This document shows positions 1 to 4,418 of a DNA stretch of 6,865 nt, piece by piece. The stretch lies in the NCBI GenBank assembly GCA_900757715.1, contig CAAEOZ010000077.1:1-6865 (forward strand), in the 5' to 3' direction. Both the position numbers and the translations under genes were made by a program. Under the pieces are notes generated by a model. The model made no database searches and was not told the DNA's origin. It saw only the letters and a list, made by a program, of their open reading frames with translations. The first letter of the stretch is position 1. Each line of letters opens with the position of its first letter. The DNA is from an uncultured Veillonella sp. (GTDB taxonomy: Bacteria; Bacillota; Negativicutes; Veillonellales; Veillonellaceae).

Positions 1-132
1 TGGGTACGGGAACATTTCTAATACATAGTATTTTTCTTTAGATTCATCATATTCTGTTTTAAATGTATGGTTATCTTCCCAATACTGTTGCCACTTTTTT
101 TCAATATCTTGGGCTACATACTTTTCGTTCAT
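1..132 (-). CDS. leuS: Leucyl-tRNA synthetase, N-terminal fragment (runs off left edge)
   Basis: Class I aminoacyl-tRNA synthetase that charges tRNA-Leu with leucine in the cytoplasm. Only the first 44 codons are present, and the frame stays open to base 1. The peptide begins MNEKYVAQDIEKKWQQYW and ends with YYVLEMFPYP, which is the conserved opening of bacterial LeuRS (an IE-KWQ-YW block, then Y-V-L-E-M-F-P-Y-P just before the HIGH-type signature, which lies outside the window). The ATG at 132 is chosen because a near-perfect ribosome binding site, GAGGAGG (140-146), sits 7 nt upstream and because homologues start at this point. The gene follows the GH18 gene on the same strand but has its own promoter in the 90-bp gap. 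There is no room for a T-box leader, the element that often controls leuS in Firmicutes. Identification is by recognition of the N-terminus only. Confidence 0.93.
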   Translation of the reverse strand, partial: MNEKYVAQDIEKKWQQYWEDNHTFKTEYDESKEKYYVLEMFPYP

Positions 133-139
133 GTAGGGG

Positions 140-172
140 CCTCCTCATATGGTCAACCTCATAAGTTGCCAT
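140..172 (-). promoter_or_regulatory. leuS leader hairpin abutting the ribosome binding site
   Basis: In the minus-strand transcript ATGGCAAC (165-172) can pair with GTTGACCAT (149-157) to form an 8-bp stem. One A is bulged (base 153) and the loop is 7 nt, TTATGAG. The 3' base of the stem is only two nucleotides from the GAGGAGG ribosome binding site (140-146). The pairing is seen directly. Any effect on translation or mRNA stability is inferred. It is not a T-box: the leader is too short and the AGGGUGGNACCGCG element is absent. Confidence 0.45.
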
Positions 173-190
173 TTTATAATTAATATTTTT

Positions 191-219
191 ATTTTACTAC
201 GTACTGTAAAAGCAGTCAA
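191..219 (-). promoter_or_regulatory. Sigma-A-type promoter of leuS
   Basis: Read on the minus strand, a -35 box TTGACT (214-219, 5 of 6 to consensus) is followed by a 17-nt spacer and a -10 box TAAAAT (191-196, 5 of 6). It begins 3 bp beyond the GH18 stop codon, so leuS can be transcribed independently. The expected start site near 184 gives a leader of about 50 nt. I see no hairpin-plus-T-run terminator between the GH18 stop and this promoter, so read-through from the GH18 gene into leuS is also possible. The spacer and -10 box lie within an inverted repeat, TTTTAC-N8-GTAAAA (192-211), which could be an operator. Confidence 0.7.
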
Positions 220-222
220 ACA

Positions 223-1905
223 CTAGCGTTTTACGACTTGAATAGTTTTTATTAAATCATTTTTAGGGCTTGTATTTTGATCAGAACTATGACTAGTATA
301 TAAATCATTTTGCTCTTTAACAGTTTGTTTATTGTGTTCTTTTCTAGCTTTAGCCTCTTCTTCTAAGCGTTTTTTCTCAGCTTTTACTTTTTCAACTTCT
401 TCTTTTGCTTTGCGTTTAGCAGCTTCTTTCTCTTCTTTAGCTTTCCGTTTTGCTTCCGCTTTAGCTGCTTTTTCTTTTTGTTTTTCTTCTAAGCGCAATT
501 TATAAGCATCAAGTTTAGACAACGGCTTAGCTTCTTCTACTTTAGCTTCTGGAACAACAAGGTTAGCAGATTTAGGCATACCACGACCTAAATCTTTTTC
601 TTGAATCATAGCAATCGTAGAAGTATCTTCAAACCCTTTACGCCATGCAGCAAACCCACCAAGGTGTAATTCTTTTACCAGATCAAGTTTTAAGCCTAAC
701 GATGTATTATCTTCAAACCAAATACGATCTGAACCAGAAGCTGTTGGAATAGATAAATAGTATAACTTTAATCGATCATCCCAAGTCATTTTATCCCTGT
801 AATTAGAAAAGTAATTACTTGTATTCTTCATAGCCAATGTTTCGCTTTTAGCATAACCATTCCTATCATGCCATAAGCGCATATAGAATGGTACGCCTAA
901 TATTAACTTTTGAGAAGGAACTTCAGATAGCATTCTTTCTGTATGGCTACGAACCCAAGGATAACTTGCAACAGGACCTGCAGTAGTACTCTTAGCCCAA
1001 GTTTCGTCATACGCCATAAGAACTACATAATCTACTGTATCTGCCAAAGCTTTACGGTTATACACTAATGACCATTCTGGACTATCAGAATAGCCAGTCA
1101 CATCGATAGAAGTTTTAATATTATACTGATGTAAATGATTAGACAAATATGCTACAAATGTTGTTAAACGATCACGATCAGCATAATCAATGTTTTCAAA
1201 GTCAAAGTTATAACCATCAAACCCATATATATAGGCATATTGAACAAGGTTATGAGCAAATTTCTTCCATACCGATTGATCCGACAAAATACCACTTGTA
1301 AAATTAGAGTCAAACCGATTAGTAATTAACGGCCAAATATGATAGCCTTTATCCTTATACGCTTTCACATAATCAATATTTACATTTGAACTTGCTTCTA
1401 AACCTAAGCTATGCAATTTAAACCAACTTGGAGAAATAATATTATCACCACTCGTATTGAGTTTGGCCTGATACGGAATTCCCTCTGTTGTCCATGGATC
1501 AAAAGCCCAAGCCAATGGTGTTTGCAATGTATAAGGTGCTTTCACCGTAGAGGCTTCTGGTGCAGGTCTTAAAATAAGTTGACCATTATTTTTTGTATAG
1601 CTAACACCCAGCATAGCTGGCTCAGACTCAATATCTACATAGGATATACCATCTTTTTTGGTAATGGGCAATTTAACAGGTTCACCTACGGCTGCAGGAT
1701 TTAAAATAACCGTATCACCTTGTAATTCACTTTGTGGAACATATACTGTATATGCTGTTTTATATTGATTTGCTTCGTAATGACGTGTAGTAGTGGCTAA
1801 AAATTGATCTAATGGTACCAATACCTCTGCTTGTACGATTGTACTAGATAATGCAGACATTACTAAAGCTGTTAATGATTTTATAATAGTAGATTTACGA
1901 ATCAT
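223..1905 (-). CDS. Exported GH18-family glycosidase with Lys/Glu-rich helical tail
   Basis: Secreted or periplasmic enzyme expected to cleave beta-1,4 bonds next to N-acetylglucosamine in peptidoglycan or chitin-like sugars. Residues 1-26 form a Sec signal peptide (RK, hydrophobic core, VQA|E cleavage, no lipobox Cys). Residues ~29-114 resemble the copper-amine-oxidase N-terminal-like domain of several Firmicute wall hydrolases. Residues ~128-440 form the GH18 barrel. The catalytic motif is DGYNFDFE (230-237), with Asp235 and the acid Glu237 intact. The third Asp of the chitinase DxxDxDxE motif is Asn233, as in SleL/YdhD-like peptidoglycan glucosaminidases. MAYD (297-300) and Trp421 fit later barrel strands. 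Residues ~453-530 are a charged helix with 11-residue repeats, followed by a polar end without an anchor motif. AGGAG (1911-1915) lies 5 nt before the ATG. The family is clear; the substrate is inferred. Confidence 0.87.
   Translation of the reverse strand: MIRKSTIIKSLTALVMSALSSTIVQAEVLVPLDQFLATTTRHYEANQYKTAYTVYVPQSELQGDTVILNPAAVGEPVKLPITKKDGISYVDIESEPAMLGVSYTKNNGQLILRPAPEASTVKAPYTLQTPLAWAFDPWTTEGIPYQAKLNTSGDNIISPSWFKLHSLGLEASSNVNIDYVKAYKDKGYHIWPLITNRFDSNFTSGILSDQSVWKKFAHNLVQYAYIYGFDGYNFDFENIDYADRDRLTTFVAYLSNHLHQYNIKTSIDVTGYSDSPEWSLVYNRKALADTVDYVVLMAYDETWAKSTTAGPVASYPWVRSHTERMLSEVPSQKLILGVPFYMRLWHDRNGYAKSETLAMKNTSNYFSNYRDKMTWDDRLKLYYLSIPTASGSDRIWFEDNTSLGLKLDLVKELHLGGFAAWRKGFEDTSTIAMIQEKDLGRGMPKSANLVVPEAKVEEAKPLSKLDAYKLRLEEKQKEKAAKAEAKRKAKEEKEAAKRKAKEEVEKVKAEKKRLEEEAKARKEHNKQTVKEQNDLYTSHSSDQNTSPKNDLIKTIQVVKR
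322..453 (-). repeat. Degenerate 33-bp (11-residue) coding repeats in the GH18 tail
   Basis: Residues 485-528 of the GH18 protein divide into four 11-residue units. Units one and two (AKRKAKEEKEA and AKRKAKEEVEK) share their first eight residues exactly. The third (VKAEKKRLEEE) and fourth (AKARKEHNKQT) are diverged but keep the charge pattern. No Pro or Gly occurs. This predicts a long straight charged helix, either a right-handed coiled coil or a single alpha helix. The synonymous codons differ between copies, so the repeat is kept at protein level rather than being a recent DNA duplication. Confidence 0.6.
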
Positions 1906-1924
1906 GTACTCTCCTAATTCTAGG

Positions 1925-1937
1925 TCCCATACTGGGA
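1925..1937 (-). promoter_or_regulatory. Short perfect inverted repeat in the GH18 leader
   Basis: TCCCA-TAC-TGGGA is a perfect 5-bp inverted repeat with a 3-nt spacer. It sits between the predicted promoter and the AGGAG ribosome binding site (1911-1915) of the GH18 gene. It is one of the few GC-richer spots in an otherwise AT-rich region. It could be a small mRNA hairpin or an operator half-site pair. No function can be assigned. Confidence 0.3.
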
Positions 1938-1955
1938 TACAATACCAATTTCTAT

Positions 1956-1995
1956 ATTATACCATATTATATATAGTTCATCTCTTTTCTTGCAT
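1956..1995 (-). promoter_or_regulatory. Probable promoter of the GH18 gene
   Basis: On the minus strand two perfect TATAAT hexamers occur, at 1956-1961 and 1966-1971. The nearer one is preceded by TGG, giving an extended -10 (TGGTATAAT) that can work without a good -35. The farther one has a weak -35, ATGCAA (1990-1995), at an 18-nt spacing. Start sites near 1949 or 1959 would give a leader of roughly 45-55 nt. The -35 bases are the same ones used by the lgt promoter on the opposite strand. Confidence 0.5.
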
Positions 1996-2018
1996 GAAGG
2001 ATATATGTAATTTATAAT
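1990..2018 (+). promoter_or_regulatory. Probable promoter of lgt
   Basis: A -35 box TTGCAT (1990-1995, first three bases match consensus) is separated by exactly 17 nt from a perfect -10 TATAAT (2013-2018). The expected start near 2025 would leave a leader of about 37 nt before the lgt ATG, with the AAGGAG ribosome binding site at 2050-2055. The region is very AT-rich, so the -10 match alone carries limited weight. The correct spacing adds support. Confidence 0.5.
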
Positions 2019-2061
2019 TTAATTTATGTACTAATAAAAATTATCACATAAGGAGTTTTAT

Positions 2062-2886
2062 ATGCATCAATATTTATTTTTCATAGGGGACTTCCCTATT
2101 AGAGCCTATGGTACCATGTTAGCTTTGGCTATCATTTGTGGTGCCTCTGTTGCCTATGTACTTTTGAAAAAGGATGGCCGCGGTTGGCATGAACACATTA
2201 TCGACTTTTCCATTACTGTAGCCGTAGCTGGTCTCATCGGTGCCCGCCTATGGGACGTATTCTTCTTTGATTGGGATTATTACGGTAATCATTTATTGGA
2301 AATTCCCTTTGTTTGGCAAGGTGGCATGGCCATTCAAGGTGGCGTAGTACTAGGCACAATTGCTGGCTATTGGTATCTTCGTAAAAACAAAATTGACTTT
2401 TGGGCTTTTGCTGATTTATTTGCTCCTGCATTGATTTTGGCTCAATCGGTAGGTCGTATGGCAAACCTTTTAAACGGTGATGCTTTCGGTCATCCTACGG
2501 GCGGTAATTATGGTATTATCTATCCTGAAAGTACCCTTGCCTACCGCACCTACGGAAATCAACCACTATGGCCTGCGGAAGTGTGGGAAGGTCAGATCGA
2601 TATTCTTATCTTTGTTGCCCTTTTATTATTTGGTTCCTTCAAACATGCTAAAGGTCAAGTATTTGTCCTATACGCTATTCTCTATTCTACGGCACGCTTC
2701 TTCTTAGAGTTCTTACGTGGCGATTACGTAAACTTAACACTAGGTTTAAAATCTGCTCAAATGACTAGTTTAATAGCTATCATTGTCGGTATCTGTGTAT
2801 TCATCTATCTAGGCTATCTAGAAAAGAAAAATCAGGCTGTCATAGTGGCTACAGAACCAACTACAAAAACTAAAAAACGTAAATAA
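2062..2886 (+). CDS. lgt: Prolipoprotein diacylglyceryl transferase
   Basis: Integral membrane enzyme that transfers diacylglycerol from phosphatidylglycerol to the lipobox cysteine of prolipoproteins, the first step of lipoprotein maturation. At 274 residues it is of normal length, with about seven hydrophobic segments (for example ~16-35, 46-66, 90-105, 115-131, 179-195, 200-218, 233-251) and a short basic C-terminus. The Lgt signature is at 131-143 (GRMANLLNGDAFG). By alignment to E. coli Lgt by eye, Tyr16, Arg132, Asn135, Gly143, Arg212 and Glu216 match its Tyr26, Arg143, Asn146, Gly154, Arg239 and Glu243. Three positions differ: Gln92 where E. coli has His103, Ala134 for Gly145, and Asp140 for Glu151. 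AAGGAG lies 6 nt before the ATG. The gene appears monocistronic, divergent from the GH18 gene and closed by a terminator 22 nt after its stop. Confidence 0.96.
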   Translation: MHQYLFFIGDFPIRAYGTMLALAIICGASVAYVLLKKDGRGWHEHIIDFSITVAVAGLIGARLWDVFFFDWDYYGNHLLEIPFVWQGGMAIQGGVVLGTIAGYWYLRKNKIDFWAFADLFAPALILAQSVGRMANLLNGDAFGHPTGGNYGIIYPESTLAYRTYGNQPLWPAEVWEGQIDILIFVALLLFGSFKHAKGQVFVLYAILYSTARFFLEFLRGDYVNLTLGLKSAQMTSLIAIIVGICVFIYLGYLEKKNQAVIVATEPTTKTKKRK

Positions 2887-2907
2887 ACAATACAGAAATA
2901 CTTAACA

Positions 2908-2954
2908 AAAAAGTCCTATACTCATAGGTTTTACCTGTGAATGTAGGACTTTTT
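2908..2954. terminator. Intrinsic terminator between lgt and trmFO, probably bidirectional
   Basis: AAAAAGTCCTA (2908-2918) pairs perfectly with TAGGACTTTTT (2944-2954). Inside it TCATAGG (2922-2928) and CCTGTGA (2934-2940) form a second stem with one G-U pair around a TTTTA loop, so nearly the whole 47 bases fold into one long hairpin. A T-run follows on the plus strand (end of lgt), and the A-run on the left side gives a U-run on the minus strand (after trmFO). The convergent gene arrangement fits a shared terminator. Confidence 0.88.
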
Positions 2955-2971
2955 CTATTTAAACCTTAATC

Positions 2972-3005
2972 TAATAAATAATGTAATAAATAATGTAGTA
3001 AATAA
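2972..3005. repeat. 12-bp AT-rich tandem repeat (about 2.8 copies)
   Basis: TAATAAATAATG occurs at 2972-2983 and again without change at 2984-2995, followed by a 10-base partial copy with one substitution (TAGTAAATAA, 2996-3005). It lies in the gene-free spacer after the terminator. The rest of this spacer (2955-3101) is AT-rich, contains a 12-bp palindrome AATCAATTGATT (3016-3027), and shows no ORF with a ribosome binding site and no RNA gene that I can recognise. Confidence 0.6.
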
Positions 3006-3101
3006 CAAATTATCTAATCAATTGATTTGTAAGGTTAATGTTTAAATATTATTTTTTGAAAAAACTATTTATTAAAAGGCTATTTCTTATAAAACTATTG
3101 C

Positions 3102-4418
3102 TTATATATTTTCTTTTACTTTTAACGCATCTAGCTCTTCTAATGCACGATTTGCAATCAATGCATTTTTCTCTTTTTTCTTACGTACTTTTTGAGGCCA
3201 AGACTCCATGATACCAAAGTTGACGTTCATTGGTTGAAAATTTGAACCTTCGTAGTTAGAAATATAGTGACTAAGGGAACCGATAGCCGTCGTCTTAGGA
3301 AATTCAATAAATGGTTGTTCCTCTAAGTAACGGTCTACTTGTAGGCCTACCATTAGACCACTAGCAGCAGATTCTAAATAACCTTCAACTCCAGTCATTT
3401 GACCAGCAAAGAATAAACGCGGTTCCTTTTTAAGCTGGAATGCATGATTCAATAACTCAGGAGAATTGATATACGTATTGCGATGCATAACACCATAACG
3501 AATGAAATCGGCATTTTCAAGGCCTGGAATCATACCGAATACACGCTTTTGCTCGCCCCATTTTAAATGAGTTTGAAAGCCTACCAAATTAAACATGGTA
3601 CCTTCTTTATTCTCCTTGCGCAATTGTACCACAGCATAAGATTCCTCATTAGTCCGTTTATCTACTAAACCAACTGGTTTAAGTGGACCATAACGCAATG
3701 TGTCTTCCCCACGGCTCGCCATAATTTCTACGGGCATACAGCCTTCAAAGTAGATTTCCTTTTCAAAATCTTTTGGTTGTACGGCTTCAGCCGTTGTAAG
3801 CTCATGCCAGAACGCTTTATATTCTTCTTCGGTCATAGGACAGTTAAGATAATCCGCATCGCCTTTGTCGTAACGAGAAGCAGCAAAAACTTTATCATAG
3901 TTTAAGGATTCAGCCGTTACAATAGGTGCAGCGGCATCGTAGAAGTACAAACCTGTTTCACCAGTTAAAGCCTTAATCTTATCACCTAACGCTTCAGATG
4001 TAAGAGGACCAGACGCGAAAATAACAGTTCCCTCTAAAGGAATTTCCGTTACCTCTTCGTTGTGAACAGTGATATTCGGGTGACTTTTTATCTTTTTAGT
4101 GACCATCTCACTAAATAAATGACGGTCAACGGACAAGGCACCACCTGCAGGAACAGCAGTTGCATCGGCACATTCCATAATGATGGAACCAAGTCGACGC
4201 ATTTCTTCTTTCAAAAGACCTACCGCATTTTCAATATTACCAGCGCGCAACGAGTTACTACATACGAGCTCTGCAAATTGATCTGTTTGGTGCGCAGGAG
4301 AACTTTTAACAGGACGCATTTCATATAAGTCTACATGAATGCCTCGGTTAGCGAGTTGCCAAGCCGCTTCAGAGCCTGCAAGGCCTGCACCAATAACGAT
4401 AACATTTTTATGATTCAA
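3102..4418 (-). CDS. trmFO: tRNA m5U54 methyltransferase, folate- and FAD-dependent
   Basis: Methylates U54 in the T-loop of tRNAs to 5-methyluridine, using methylenetetrahydrofolate as carbon source and reduced FAD. It is the Gram-positive-type alternative to SAM-dependent TrmA. Its 438 residues are close to the B. subtilis protein in length. An N-terminal FAD-binding fold with GAGLAGSEAA (10-19) is followed by VCSNSLR with Cys53, and EGCMPVE with Cys227. These correspond to the two functional cysteines of B. subtilis TrmFO (Cys53, Cys226). A C-terminal flavin-contact motif GQMTGVEGY lies at 339-347. The start is TTG at 4418, because the GxGxxG fold must begin within a few residues and GAGG (4428-4431) sits 9 nt upstream. 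It overlaps the topA stop by 11 nt, implying co-transcription and translational coupling. The xerC-hslVU-codY genes that follow trmFO in Bacilli are absent here; lgt converges instead. Confidence 0.95.
   Translation of the reverse strand: MNHKNVIVIGAGLAGSEAAWQLANRGIHVDLYEMRPVKSSPAHQTDQFAELVCSNSLRAGNIENAVGLLKEEMRRLGSIIMECADATAVPAGGALSVDRHLFSEMVTKKIKSHPNITVHNEEVTEIPLEGTVIFASGPLTSEALGDKIKALTGETGLYFYDAAAPIVTAESLNYDKVFAASRYDKGDADYLNCPMTEEEYKAFWHELTTAEAVQPKDFEKEIYFEGCMPVEIMASRGEDTLRYGPLKPVGLVDKRTNEESYAVVQLRKENKEGTMFNLVGFQTHLKWGEQKRVFGMIPGLENADFIRYGVMHRNTYINSPELLNHAFQLKKEPRLFFAGQMTGVEGYLESAASGLMVGLQVDRYLEEQPFIEFPKTTAIGSLSHYISNYEGSNFQPMNVNFGIMESWPQKVRKKKEKNALIANRALEELDALKVKENI

Noticed and set aside
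64..172. Short upstream reading frame starting ATGGCAACTTAT in the leuS leader (about 23 codons, overlapping the leuS start)
   Set aside because: There is no ribosome binding site before its ATG and no run of Leu codons as expected for an attenuation leader. Its start lies within the hairpin arm.
133..222. T-box riboswitch upstream of leuS
   Set aside because: The whole gap is 90 bp with a leader of about 50 nt. No specifier-loop stem, T-box sequence or antiterminator is present.
1828..1905. Possible lipoprotein signal on the GH18 protein, making it an Lgt substrate
   Set aside because: The signal peptide ends in VQA-E and contains no cysteine, so there is no lipobox. The nearby lgt gene does not imply a substrate link.
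2234..2707. Two 76-codon open frames overlapping lgt, one on each strand
   Set aside because: Both lie wholly inside lgt, lack ribosome binding sites and show no recognisable protein features. They are shadows of a well-supported gene.
3080..3105. Near-repeat CTATTTCTTAT / CTATTGCTTAT at the trmFO stop
   Set aside because: It is two imperfect 11-mers in AT-rich DNA that overlap the coding end, which is within chance expectation and shows no further structure.
4119..4328. 69-codon plus-strand frame opposite trmFO
   Set aside because: It mirrors the conserved N-terminal half of trmFO, and no independent coding evidence is visible.
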